Assembly: GCA_914767885.1 (NCBI GenBank)
Contig: CAJZBQ010000058.1
Location: forward strand, 631,501-695,500
From: Blepharisma stoltei
Lineage: Eukaryota; Ciliophora; Heterotrichea; Heterotrichida; Blepharismidae
Reading direction: 5' to 3'
Length of the DNA stretch: 64,000 bases
The notes under the pieces were generated by a model. It made no database searches and was not told the origin of the DNA. It was given only the letters and a program-made list of their open reading frames with translations. Positions 10,447-22,432 of the stretch are shown piece after piece (the first letter of the stretch is position 1; each line of letters begins with the position of its first letter). A program made the translations under genes and the position numbers.

Positions 10447-13400
10447 TTAAAGATTTAAAATTTCATCAAGCACATAAAGTGTAATTTTTTTATTCCTATC
10501 CACAATTTCTTTATGAACATCAAACGTATATGGGCATTGCGGATTCTTCTGAAGAAGATTTTTTGCATACTCACTCACCACAATTTTTCCAGGAATCCCA
10601 TTACTTTCACATTTATTTGCAATCAGCACATCTCGTCCATAAATATCATACCTCACAATTTTTGTCCCAGCTACCCCTCCTATAACATTCCCAGAATGTA
10701 TCCCAATTCTCATACACAAATGTGTAAAATATTCACTATTAATATCTTCTATAACCCTCAGCATAGCTTCTGCAAATTTCATGATATTTAAGCACTCTAC
10801 AGCTGGATTTCTATTGTTATCTTCAGTAAATCCAATGGCTACATAGCAATCTCCAATAGTGTGAACTTTATATACATGGTGCTCTACACAAATCCTGTCA
10901 AATCTTGTGAAAAACTCATGAAGCATCCCTACAATTTGCTCAGGACTTTTGGAAGCAGATCATAAAGTATAGCCGACAATATCAGCATATAAAATTGTGA
11001 CGTCAGATAAAGAGTCAGTTATAGTGTTTTCTTCTTTTAAATTGAAATAGACGTGAGATGGCATCATTTCTGTAAGAAGGTTCTCAGTTTTTTTACTTTC
11101 TTTGTGGGCTGCCTTTCTAAGAGCATATGATACTCTAACTCCCCTATCATTGACAGGCTTATCACCATCGTTGATGAGGATGGGGTTAATAAAATTTTTG
11201 AAAATAAATCATATAAATTTTTTAATTAACCTTCAAATTTTATCCTGGATTTTTTTCCAATAAAATATTTTATAAGCTTGCCACTAGAGATAGAGTATAC
11301 ATACTATTAGCGAATTTGCTATAATTGCATTAGAATTGCATAAGAGATAAATATACAGCATAATCTTCAATATTAATTAATATCAAAGATAGGTAGCTAG
11401 ATGGGCTATTGGCCTCATTTTTGATTATATGGTAATTGCTCAATAAAAGATGGAGATTAATTTTCCAGTTTTCTGGAATTTTCAATAATGTCGTTTAATC
11501 AAGAATCAGGAGTAAGTTTTTTTTCTCGATAATAAATAGAATATGTCATAATTACAAACAGAATTAAGGACAAAGAAGCGATTTCTGCAGTATTGAATTT
11601 CATAAAAATTAGTACAATAAGCATCCAGAGGATAGAGACAATAGAAATAGTTACGGTAATGTGTTTTAAAAATGATTCTGAGCAGTGTGTAAGATACAAA
11701 GCATGGAGAACCATTTTACCAAATTCTATATAATTATCATAGGTCCAGTCTTCAGTTCTGGTTAAAACCATAAGGATTCCCATTCCTACAGCAAAAATTC
11801 ACTGCAAAATTCACCCAGTTATGATATTTTGTTTTTCTTTTTTAACCAATTTTATCATCAATAGAAACAGCAAAAATTCAATGAATAGACTGCCAAGTGA
11901 AACGCTTCGATAAGGCGTTGTTTTATCATCATTTATAAGAAACCTTGCAAGACTTAAAGCTGTAGCCACAGCAAAAAATATAGCTCCAATGATCAATCCA
12001 TAAAAAACAATAGGAAAATTGCAGCTGATAAAATATTCTCTGAATTTCTGGTCTTTTAGCTTTTCTTTGCACCTAAAGGAAATAAATCTGACTTTTTCTA
12101 TTTTTGGGGTATTTGATCTTTTGAAAACTTCATCTACATTTTCTAAGTCAAGAGTTTCCAAAAACAATGACTTTCGTCTTTCTCCCGAAATTATATGATG
12201 GCTTGTTTCAAAATAATAACTTGATTTCGACATTGAAATCGTCGAAAGTCTTCCTCCTTCCATACTCAATGTAGATTTCTTAATGGTCATTGTCTCTTTG
12301 TCACCCAGCACAGCTTCTTTAACTAGCTTTGTCTCCATCGTCCCTTTGCCCTTAACCTCAACTGTTTTGTTTTCAAAAGTCAATCCTTCTTTAGAATCTA
12401 TCAGCTCAAAAGTTTCATTGGAAATTTGGATGCAGCTTGAGTCCTGCAAAGTTGAAGCCATTCGACTTGCAGTGTTTACAGTATCTCCTACAAGTGAAAA
12501 CTGTGGCTTATGAAACCCTACAACTCCAGCTGTGACTGGACCACTGTTAATTCCAATTTTTAATTTTAGCTGAGTGTCGTCATTTATAAAAATTTCTTCT
12601 GCTGCTTTTAGCATCCCAAGTCCAAGCTCTATTGCTCTCCTTGCGTGAGAAACGCTTGCAAATACTGGATCTGACTCAGGCTCAGAATCTTTTAGACCTG
12701 CACAAGCCATATACGTTTTTCCAACGGTCTCTATTTTCGTGACTCCAAATTCATCACATAATTGATCAAATTTTCTGAAAATCCCATCCAAGAATTCTAT
12801 AAGTTCTTGAGGAGTGAATCTTGAGATAATAGCTTCAAAATCACATATGTCACAAAATAGCACAGAAACAGTCCCTTGGTTTTCCGCAATATATCTGGCT
12901 CCATCTTTTACTCTTTTTCTCACAAAAGCTGGGAGCAAGAAATTTAGGACGCTCATTGATTTTTCTACTTCTTGTTTATCATGCTGAATTCTTGCAAATT
13001 CTTCTCGTCGTGATTTTTCTATGACGTAGCTTATAAGTGTTGTGACAGAGATTACTGATAAATATACAAAAATGTATTCGATTATATAGAGAACTTGATT
13101 ATCATAGCTGATTTGGCTACTTTGGGTAATTTTTTCGATGATAATTGGAATTGTAATACTAAAATGAACGATTGTTAAAGCCACAAGATAAAACCACAAT
13201 GTGCAGAAACCTAATAGAATAATAACAGGTAATGATAAAACTGAGCTTATGGTTAGCCAGTCAAAAGTATAATATTCTATTACAGTTGCTGCTATATTCA
13301 CTATATATACAGAAAGTAGCAGTTTTTTTTGGTATTTTTTAAATAGTGATTTTCATGTCAAAATAAAAAGGCTGAGATGATATAAGCCAAAAATTGTATT

Positions 13401-16400
13401 AAAAATTAGAGCTCCTAGCTCATCATAGTAAATTAGTGAAAAGATGAACATGATAATATATCTTGATAGAAACAGCAAAATTAAGGCTCTATATTGGTTA
13501 ATGTTTTCTCTGAGCTGCTCTCCCTGATATTCAAGTTCTCTTACAGGTGATATAAATAGCAATCTCCACTTATTTAAATCATACCTATCCAATCTTTTCT
13601 GCTCTTTTCATTTATCAGTTACTCTATACAGCTCGTGAATCTTATCTTTATATTTTTCCAGTCTTGAAATCACAGCAACTTGGTAAATTTTATTGGCTAG
13701 GGCTCTCATTAAATGAATGGTATTTGGGTCGAAATTTATATTGGCCACTCTTGCTGAGTAGCTCAATACAAAGCATATGCATGGTACCAGCAATATTTGA
13801 GCATAACTTCTTGGGCAGCTATTAATCATTTCCGCTCCCATAAAACTTGAGTTTTCATCGTTATCTGAAACTCCTTGAATATAGCCAAATGCTATTAAAA
13901 TTGATATCGCAATAGAAGCCATTGTGTATTTATTGAAAGAGTTCACTTGCAGTATAATTGTTATCATAGAAACCATATACCATTCAATAAAAGCCAATAT
14001 TCCTATATAAGTAAAATTCTCAGTATATCCTGAAGAATTGATAGTTGAGCTGACTCCGAAATATAGGAATATGAATAAAATAAAAGCATGCGATACCCCT
14101 TCAAAAGCAAAATAAGTTAACTTCTTAAAGGTAAAAATTTCTTTTTTAATTCCTACATCATAAGATTCTGGATGCATTGTGATTTCGGCCTTCGAAATAT
14201 CCTCGTCGAAAACTCCTATTGCCATAATGGGGAGCAGTGTCAATAAAAAATCCAAAATAAGGATGTACTGACTATCAATTAGACTAATCCCTGAAAATCC
14301 TACGCTAGTATTGTAGAAAAACAGTAGGCAAACGAGAAGAATATCTCTATATATTATAAGAAACATAACTGACGCTATTCTCGTATAACAATAATGACCT
14401 TCAAATAGTAAAAGATGCTTCAATTGGGAAAAATCTCTTAGGCAAATACATCCAGATAAAGAAGCATCTGGACCTTCATTTCCTTCAATCCCAACTCCTA
14501 TGTGTGACTCTTGAATCATTGCAGTATCGCTTGGCCCATCCCCAATTGCCATGATTGCTGGCTTAAACTGGAAATTCCCTTTAAGTAGCCTAACGAGCTT
14601 AATTTTTTGATCAGTCGTAATCGAACTAAAAATGACTGTTTTTGCAGCAAAAAGCAAAGCTACTAAATATCTTCTGCTTTCTTCTGTGTTAAAAGCAAAT
14701 TGCAAGCCACTTCTATCGATTGATAATACATAAGACACGGTATCTGGATCAAATGAATATTTCAGTACATCCTCTAAAACTACATTTGGCACCAATTCAG
14801 ACATTAGTGGGTGTATAGATCTTCTTTGAAATGGCATATTAAAGCTTTTTTTGACTGGAGAGTCACAATAAGGGGATAATCCATTCACTTCGTCACGAAA
14901 CATCATTAGCTCGCTTCTATTAGAAACGTTGTTCATTTCATCAGAATATTTCCTTTTTGGTGACATTATTGATTTATTAGGATTATCTGGAGACTCTCCT
15001 GTGTGATATATGAGCTGCTTGATATGATTTCTCATGATTCTAGTGCATTCCATCTGCGAAGTGACGCCTCGGATTCTTGCCATTTGAGTATGCTCTTCTG
15101 CAAGTCCAGATGAAATTGCAGCACAAATGGTGCTTTCTTCTGAATCTCCACTGGCTAGCCATATTTTAATTCCAGCTCTACTTAGAAGTTTCATGGTTTC
15201 TTTTGTTTCGTCTGACACTAGATCTTCTATTCCAACAATTCCGAGATATTTCATGCCTTTTTCATAGCGCTCGAAAACACGGTTCATCCTTCCTTCACTA
15301 TTAACTGGAGAAAGCTTGGCATTTCCATAAGCAAATTTGAACTCATTAAGCTCTTTTGCGGTCAATATTCTATAGCCGAATAAAATTTGTTTTTTTCCTG
15401 AAAGACATTTCATGTAAGTGATAGACTCAACATTGGAGTATTTATTTGAATCAACTGATAGCAGCCTGGCCATAGGATCTCTTGATCCGCGGATGTATAA
15501 AATAGCTTGGTCTGTGTCAGGGAATCTGATAAGGATTCTTATTCTTTTAGTTTCATGAGAAGGAGGTTGAAAAGCGACAACACTCAAATCAAGCTGCTTA
15601 TCAAAATACAGCACTGATATTTTTCTATTTGATCTTCTTATAAGCTGCATACCTGCTTTTTCACTAGTTCTCGCTAGTAATCTATCTTCATCTGACAAGG
15701 AAAAATATTCTCCATTTGATTTTGTCATAGTTTGATTGCAAATGGTCATATTTAACATAAAATGAAAAATGGGAGAAAACATTTCCGTTGACCTTAAATC
15801 ATGCCTCAAGTTCAAAAAATGATTGTAATCTGAAGAGTTTTTTTTCATGTAGCTGTTTTCGCATTCGAAGCCTCTTGGAGTGCCCCGAGGAGTCGTGGGA
15901 TAAGGATAAGAGTCAATGGTTTCTTCACTTTCATTTATATACACATCATCTCCAACTACGCACACATTAGCTGTCAACAAATCTTTTGTTAAAGTTCCTG
16001 ATTTATCAGCCAAAATGTATTCGACCTGTCCTAAATCTTCGTTAATGTTCCAAGTATGAAACCCAATATCTGTGTAATTGTGCTGGATTCTAAAAATTTG
16101 GAAAAATCTGATAATAATTAAACTCACAAAAAGCGAAATCGGTATGAGGTTGCTGAATAAAATTATTAAATTGCAAATGAGTTCTATTGCTGTGTCGTTA
16201 TATTTTAAATCATAAAATAAAGTTCCCATCAGGGACGAAAATAATACAAGGAAAAATGCGAAAATTCAAAGGTAACGGATCCACTTCCCAAGCAATTTTT
16301 GACTAACCGAAAGTCGTCTGAATCTATTTCGCTTATGTGCCCAAGTTGTAGACTCAACACCTGTATAAATGATCATTCCTAAAATCCAATTGGTATTAAC

Positions 16401-17452
16401 AATTCTGGTTCCGCTTTGCAGTAGGTTTTTAATTGTAACTGGCGATGCTTTAGGGTTTGTGGTGAGTTTTAGAGATCCTTCGAAATTTTGGTTTTTATTA
16501 GCAGGCGACACTTTTATTGTGCCATTAATTTTGGTCAGTAAGGATACTGCGAGATTAATGTCGAGTTTGTCAAGAACTTCTTGAGAATCTTTGATCGATC
16601 GTTTGATCCTCAAGCTTTTTTCGCCATTTATTTTTGAAATATCTGTATAACAGATATGCTTCTTTGATCCTATGCTTAAGATCAGCATATCTGCTGGAAC
16701 AGTTTCATTTTCGACAATGCACAAAATGTCGCCAACGCAAATATCCTTGCTTTTCTTTTCTGTTATGATATCTCCATTCCAGACTTTATAAAATTTATTA
16801 TTCACTTCTTCATCATTTTTATATTTCCAGTGATCGTTCAAAGCATCTTTTAAAAGGGTAAACAAAATTAATGTTAGAAATACACTGAAAATAAATCACT
16901 TATAAAGGAAATCAAAATTCAAAGGCATGAGTAGGATGACAAAAACCATCAGAAATCATAAATTGTAAGAAATTTTTTTTTAAGTTTAAGCTTAACGAAT
17001 TGCACTAGCATTTTGAATGCCTATAAAGTCTCCTTTACTTGAGGTTCAGCTAAATTAACAGCTCTGAACAACGGTAGGTGAACGGCCTAACCGTCGAACC
17101 GTTAAAGTTAATAAGCCCGTTAAGACTTCTCTAGTCAGTGCCAGCCTCAGCACCAACCCTTCTCTTCAAGCCGAGACTCTCAAGAAGATTGACTTTTCTC
17201 ACTAAGCTCGGTTGATAGGCCCATCCTGTTTGTGACAGGAGCTAGGACCTATCTTTTAATATTGTGATTGTAAGAATATTGCAATTGCTCAAATAAATTT
17301 TTGGGTATCAGATCTCACTTAGTGTACATAGAAGTCTTTATTAAGTTTGTGACATATAAATTGCTGGTTCGCGATAACCCTTCTATAAGTTGAATTGTTC
17401 GCCAAAGTTCTTTATCTTTTATTGAAGATCTACGCTTTGAGAAACTCGCCAT
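10447..17452 (-). CDS. Guanylyl cyclase with N-terminal P4-ATPase-like domain
   Basis: Makes cGMP at a membrane. After removing a 305-bp repeat insertion and a 185-bp IES, one frame of 2171 codons runs from ATG 17452 to 10447, with several TGA codons as Trp. Order: short N-terminus and P4-ATPase entry motif IPKNLFEQL; membrane helices; flippase-like core; two cyclase catalytic domains, each after a membrane block. Cyclase domain 1 (about 12600-12900) has KIETVGKTYMA, with Glu as base-selecting residue but Lys where the second metal Asp should be. Cyclase domain 2 has ILYADIVGYT and HTIGDCYVA, so it carries both metal Asp residues. Thus the mammalian C1/C2 order is inverted, as known for ciliate and apicomplexan guanylyl cyclases. 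ATPase motifs are altered: DKSGTLTKD for DKTGT, GDGPSD for GDGxND, NGEK for TGES. Transport activity is doubtful. Confidence 0.93.
11275..11459. other. 185-bp TA-bounded IES in the cyclase gene
   Basis: On the minus strand the frame stops at TAA (11457-11459). The C2-containing frame is open only below 11274. Joining at TA gives SRKLEN-YKIFYWKKIQ and restores frame exactly (185 is 2 modulo 3). Internally it is AT-rich, without hairpin or repeat. Boundary inferred from codon phase. Confidence 0.7.
16972..17266 (-). mobile_element. Retroposon-like insertion in the cyclase gene
   Basis: A moderately GC-rich 295-bp block flanked by a perfect 10-bp duplication ATTGTAAGAA (16962-16971 and 17267-17276). 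Read on the minus strand, its 3' end is A-rich (TTAAGCTTAAACTTAAAAAA) next to the duplication. Removing the element plus one duplication joins EQLQYSYN to LWFLMVF in frame. The duplication contains a TA (TTA on the minus strand) that could serve as the excision pointer. Confidence 0.75.
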
Positions 17453-17745
17453 AATGTATTTATAAACGAATAATTAAGTAATCTTGTCGTCACACTTTTT
17501 CAAATTAATGATTAATGAAATTTTTAGAGGCTGGGTAAGAGAAAATAGGAAGGATTTGTGTGAAAAAGGGGAAAAACTGGAGAAAAGGAAAGTTTTTGAA
17601 AGAGAGGCGAATAACTGGTCAATATGGATGTATAATTAGAGATTTGAAAAGAAGTGAAAAGATGAGATAATAAATAAGGAGAAGTAAAAATTTTGAAGCA
17701 AGAAATGATAAGGAGAGATAAAGAGAGATAAAGAGAGCGTCATTG

Positions 17746-17910
17746 ATGGCTGATTGGAATGCAGATGAGAGTTCTTTGAGTAGATGTAGCAGTCAAACTG
17801 ATAAAAATCAAACTATTGCTTTACGGTTTACTGCTTTGTTGAGTTTTTTAATTGCTATTAGCCTAGCAATACTGCCAGTTAAATATATATATGTCGATTT
17901 GAAATTATAG
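17746..17910 (+). CDS. Possible 54-residue membrane microprotein
   Basis: ATG to TAG, 55 codons. A polar N-terminus (MADWNADESSLSRCSSQ) is followed by one hydrophobic segment (ALLSFLIAISLAILPV). It lies divergently upstream of the cyclase gene and convergent with the PP2C gene. No homology is recognised, and an ORF of this size could be chance, although the single clear TM segment and Ser-rich head look like a real protein. Confidence 0.3.
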   Translation: MADWNADESSLSRCSSQTDKNQTIALRFTALLSFLIAISLAILPVKYIYVDLKL

Positions 17911-18009
17911 GTTCAATTATTTGCTATTCACAGCTATTCCCACTGCAACCTAATTCTCTTTTCAGAGTTAAAATCATTACTTTAATATATTAAATATTTT
18001 TCACTAGAT

Positions 18010-19497
18010 TTACTCCTCTGTATACATGTCATCAACCCTATCCACAACAATTGAGCCTCTTCTAGGATCTTTAACTGCCACATCTCTCATAGTTGGCGCT
18101 CTTCTAAACTCATGCAAAACTTCCACACTCGGCACAACTTCGGGGATTTTCCCAGGATCTTTCCTAGTAACTTTTATATTTGACTGGTTAAGTTCTAAAA
18201 TTAGGCAGGAAATATCATCAATCATCACATCTTCTTCCTCAATGATCGTTTGCCATCGAATTCTTGCTTCTTCACATAATAGCTGAGCTATGCATGTATT
18301 TTCCGGCTTAATAACTTCAAGCATTGGTCTTGAGTCAAGACCTCTTATGCATTTATTTCTGTAATATTCGATGAAATGGACTACATCTTCATTTTCAAGC
18401 ACGTCCCAAACTCCATCAGATGCAGCGACTATAAAGTAGTCTTCATATCCTGAGAGCTTATAGTTAGTGCATACAGGATTTGCAATAACTCCTACACGTT
18501 TACCTCTGGTATCTCCTATGGATCTGCTCATTGCAAGCCCTGGGCCGTTGGAGTAGAGTTCCCAGACTCTATAAGGCCCAATTCTGTTGCCAAGCTCATC
18601 TGTGAGTTGTTGGACTCTGCCGCCGTTTTTTATGATTCTTGATAATTCTTCAGGATCTTCGGGCTTTTGATCTCTTGTTAGCTGCAGTGCATGAATTGCA
18701 GGGTTTGGAACACTGTTTCTGCGCTTTTTCACTTCATCAAGCATTTTTCGATCTTCGCCTATAATTGCAGGTGGGGCTGGGAGCACTTCTGGGACACATG
18801 AAGTGGCCAAAACAGCTCGAGAGTCACCTACACTTGCAGAGTATAAATAGTTACCATAATAATACACTAAAACCCCAGTACTGCATATACATTACCTTCC
18901 TGAGTTAGTAGCATTAATATTGTTTACTGGGTTTCTAACCTCATCATCACATTTTTTGATGATTGCATTGAGGAATTCTGTTGGATTTGCCTATTTAAAA
19001 TATGCCCATGGGCATAATAATGCATTAATTCTATTATAAAATCTATTAATAAGTATTTAATAATAAAGGAAATATACGGCATATTCGTGTTTATGAGCTG
19101 TAAAAAACTCATCTACAGTCGTTGCACAAAGATCTACAACCTTTTCTCCTTCAGATCCATGCCCGTCGAACAATGCCATTAAAACGCTGTCTGCATCATT
19201 GCAAAATAAGCATAAATCTTGACACTTTTTTTCAATTTCTCCATGTGGATCAAGCCCTGGCAAAACACAAGAAGATGCCCAAAAGCTCCGATTTTCGAAC
19301 TCAATTTTTCTTGATGAGCATAAAACGGGCTCGGTGTGGTTATAAGATAAAGTATTAGTTCCAGCGATTTTCCCTGTATTTGTCCTTTGCTTTACTTGCA
19401 CTGTGGCCTTACGGAGATAGTTGCGAATGTCAGCAGATTCCAACTTTTTTAAACTGACATGTCTTTTGCCTTTGCTAGAGCTAATGATACATCCCAT
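18010..19497 (-). CDS. Protein phosphatase 2C (PPM family)
   Basis: A Mg/Mn-dependent Ser/Thr phosphatase. Start chosen at ATG 19497 (MGCIISSSKGK), giving Gly2/Cys3 as a likely myristoyl/palmitoyl anchor; the upstream in-frame codon is TTG, not ATG. Motifs in order: FDGHGSEGEKV, STGVLVYYYGN, SASVGDSRAVL, AMSRSIGD, and AASDGVWDVLEN with the metal-binding Asp residues. The coding frame needs a 15-nt intron at 18881-18895 and removal of 18991-19077, which is an intron carrying an IES. Spliced length 461 residues, with a Ser/Arg-rich tail ending DDMYTEE. Confidence 0.92.
18991..19077 (-). other. Intron containing a 72-bp IES
   Basis: The 87-nt interruption starts GTATATTT and ends AAATAG on the minus strand. 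Deleting TA-bounded 19003-19074 leaves GTATATTTTAAATAG, exactly 15 nt with canonical ends, like every other intron here. Exons join as HEYA-ANPTEF. So DNA excision would have to happen before normal splicing could. Confidence 0.7.
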
Positions 19498-20056
19498 TTT
19501 GTTTATCAAGAAGTAATGCAACTTTGAGGGTTTTTTACTCAATATGGGGAAATTCTGAAATAAGCGGAATAGAAAGGAGAAGGATTTGATAAAGAAATAC
19601 AGTTTTAATGTTTATTGTAGAGAACTGAATAACAGTTTTTTTTAATGAGAAGATTTAATTTAATTAAAGTTTGTAGACATCAAATCAGTAAATTTTATAG
19701 AGATCTGAGAATTTTATTGCAATAAAAAATATTTATTTATTAATATTTTCATTTTAGCAAATAGAGCATCATATAGCCAGATTTATAGTCCATGCTTTTT
19801 GTATTAGAAAACAACCTGGAGTTTTTTACTAAATAAGTAAATATGATTTTTTTCTAATAAGTAATTTTTAGATATCTGAGTAAAAATTATGAACGAATAA
19901 AATAGAAAAATTAATTTTAAAGACCCAATAACTTCACTCGATCAATATCTTATTTAGCTCAAAAAAATAACCAAACACATCGAAAATATTTTAGCATCTC
20001 TATTAACAATAAATATTTTTATTATTGCAAAGATAATAATAATAATAATAAATAAT
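19498..20056. other. Intergenic, includes left flank of a tandem duplication
   Basis: No gene. From about 19811 the sequence matches the flank upstream of the second F-box gene (21361 onward) with scattered differences, so the duplication unit includes roughly 240 bp of upstream DNA, ending in ATAAATATTTTTATTATTGC just before both start codons. Confidence 0.7.
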
Positions 20057-21340
20057 ATGGAATCCAATCAAATTCCAAGTGAATTGAAAGCAGACAATCA
20101 AGATCATGCTGATTTCGATGCGCACCCAAAGTATTCTGCGCATGGAGAAAATAGTGAAGTTGAGATAAATCACTTAAAAGAGCTTATTTTGATATTTCGA
20201 AGGTCATCTGAATTTCTCTCCCTTGAAGATTCATTAACACTGTTGTGCCTGAATAAGTATAGTGAACTACACTGACTGGCACGGGGTGCTTTTGGCTCGA
20301 AACTGAGCCAAAAGCACCCCGTTCCAGTCAGTGTAGTTAACTATATATAAGACAGCATATTGCAAACTCAGAATGAGAAACGATGGTAAGTGCTAAAGCT
20401 TTCTCAAAGTTTCTCGAAGAAAATTACCAGGCAGATTTTATTAGTACACTTCAAGAATATGATATAAACTTCCACAATCTATACAACAACTTTGTAAAAT
20501 CTGAAAATTTACTTACTCCCCCCCTCCGTGAGCGAGAAAAAACATTAGAAAAATCGCTATTTTTTTGCCCAAAAACCCATCCTCCGTGAGTGAACAAAAA
20601 TTTTTTATGGAAAAAAATTTTTGATATATAAATGATAATTATTATAATGAAATCTAGAGCTAATTCTGTTTAATTTTAAACGAACTGCTTTTTAAAACAT
20701 AAATTTTATAAATTAAATTAATATTTCTTTTCAAATTTTTGCGAATTAGGGTTTTTATAAATTTCCAAAAAAAAAAATTTTTTTATAAAATTTATATATC
20801 AATTTTTTTAAAAAAAAAATTAACCCCTCCGTGAGTGAACAAAATTTTTTTTTTTTTCACTTACGGAGGGGGGGAGTTAAAAATCCTTGCGGAGAGCTTG
20901 GATTTCAGTATTGGCATAAGGATGGAGACTGAAGATTTTCTAAAAAAGGCACCTGGAAAAATAAATCAAGATGCTTTTGCACATCAAATAGTTGGGCTAA
21001 ACTTTCTCAAGAAATTCAGTTGGAAGACAAGCAATCTCGTAAAATTTTATTGGCAAAGAGTTATGTTGCAAGAAGAGTTGATTGCGATAGCACTGCACAA
21101 TTTACAGTCGAAGGTTATGAGTATGAAAGCTGAAATACAATTTTTGATACAGGAAAATTCCTTCATCCTTATAATGAAGTTGTTAAAAGCCCTTCATGTG
21201 GATGAATGAAAGTAGATTTTATGAAAGTAATCAACCCAAATAAAATAAAGGTGACGATAGCAGGTGAGGACAATCAATGATGGAGTGGATATTATGGGCC
21301 AAGATTTGGGTATACTGATATTCGAATAATAAATATTTAA
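20057..21340 (+). CDS. F-box protein with FBA-like domain, copy 1 (interrupted)
   Basis: A predicted substrate adaptor of an SCF ubiquitin ligase. A short disordered head precedes an F-box-like segment (FLSLEDSLTLLCLNKY), a linker, and a C-terminal domain that begins NPCGELGFQYW and ends YYGPRFGYTDIRIINI, resembling the glycan-binding FBA domain of FBXO2/6. The frame is open only after deleting the 86-bp hairpin at 20260-20345 and the type-1 MITE with one TTA (364 bp), giving 277 residues. TGA codons encode the domain's Trp residues. The sister gene at 21590 is uninterrupted and differs by one short head indel and a missing Gly-Leu. Confidence 0.85.
20260..20345. other. 86-bp hairpin IES
   Basis: Arms TAGTGAACTACACTGACTGG... 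and its near-perfect inverse ending AGTTAACTA enclose a 6-nt loop (GAAACT). Arms are 39 bp with two mismatches. Comparison with the empty site in the sister gene (AAGTATATAAGACAG) shows the insertion adds exactly 86 bp with TA at each end. Confidence 0.9.
20516..20876. mobile_element. Type-1 MITE with empty-site control
   Basis: 361 bp, CTCCCCCCCTCCGTGAG... to ...GGGGGGGAG, flanked by TTA on both sides (20513-20515 and 20877-20879). The sister gene has a single TTA at the equivalent place (ACTTAAAAATCC near 21961), proving a 3-bp target duplication and no other sequence change. It lies between the F-box linker and the FBA-like domain. Confidence 0.95.
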
Positions 21341-21589
21341 GGCCTTTATTATTAGAATTCTACTAAATAAGTGAATATGAATACTTAATATTTTTCTAAT
21401 AAAGTAACTTTTAGATATCTGGGTAAAATTATGAACAAATTAAATAGAAAAATTAATTTTAGAAGGCCCAAAACTTAACTCAATCAATATCTTATTTAGC
21501 TCAAAAAAATAACAAAACAAATCGAAAATATTTTAGCATCTCTATTAACAATAAATATTTTTATTATTGCAAAGATAATTATAAATAAT

Positions 21590-22432
21590 ATGGGCTCCAA
21601 TCAAACTTCAAGTGAATTGAAAAAAGGCAGTCAAGATCGTGCTGATTCCGATGTATCACACCTAAAGTATGCTGCGCATGGGGAAAATAGTGAAGTTGAG
21701 ATAAATCACTTAAAAGAGCTTATTTTGATATTTCGAAGGTCATCTGAATTTCTCTCCCTTGAAGATTCATTAACACTGTTGTGCCTGAATAAGTATATAA
21801 GACAGCATATTGCAAACTCAGAATGAGAAATGATAGTAAGTGTTAAAGCTTGCTCAAAGTTTCTCAATGAAAATTACCAGACAGATTTTATTAGTACATT
21901 TCAAGACTATGATATAAACTTTCACAATTTATACAACAACTTTGTAAAATCTGAAAATTTACTTAAAAATCCTTGTGGAGAGCTAGCATTTCAGTATTGA
22001 AATAAAGATGGAGACTGAAGATTTTCTAAAAAAGGCACCTGGAAAAATAAATCAAGATGCTTTTGCACATCAAATAGTTGGGCTAAACTTTCACAAGAAA
22101 TTCAATTGAAAGACGAGCGATCTCATAAGGTTTTATTAGCAAAGAGTTATGTTGCAAGAAGATTTGATTGCGATAGCACTGCAAAATTTACAGTCGAAGG
22201 CTATGAGAATAATAGCTGAAATACAATTTTTGATACAGGAGAATTCCTTCCTCCTTATAGTGAAGTTGTTAAAAGCCCTTCATGTGGATGAATGAAAGTA
22301 GATTTTATGAAAGTAATCAACCCTGGGCTAAATAAAATAAAGGTAACTATAGCAGGTAAGGACAATAAATTTTGGAGTGGATATTATGGGCCAAGATTTG
22401 GGTATACTGATATTCGAATAATAAATATTTAA
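21590..22432 (+). CDS. F-box protein with FBA-like domain, copy 2 (intact)
   Basis: One open frame of 280 codons using TGA as Trp, ending TAA. Same architecture as the copy at 20057: F-box-like FLSLEDSLTLLCLNKY near residues 54-70, then NPCGELAFQYW near 126 and YYGPRFGYTDIRI at the end. Without recoding, the frame would break at five TGA codons, each at a Trp-like position. Role inferred: recognition subunit of a cullin-RING ligase, possibly for glycoproteins if the FBA resemblance is functional. Confidence 0.85.

Noticed and set aside
11275-11459. Extra membrane-segment exon in another frame (for example ILINIEDYAVYLSL)
   Set aside because: It ends in stops in all frames, and direct TA joining of the flanks gives a clean in-frame product.
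20260-20345. Hairpin as a transcription terminator
   Set aside because: It lies within a coding frame, has TA ends, and is absent from the sister gene; an IES explains it better.
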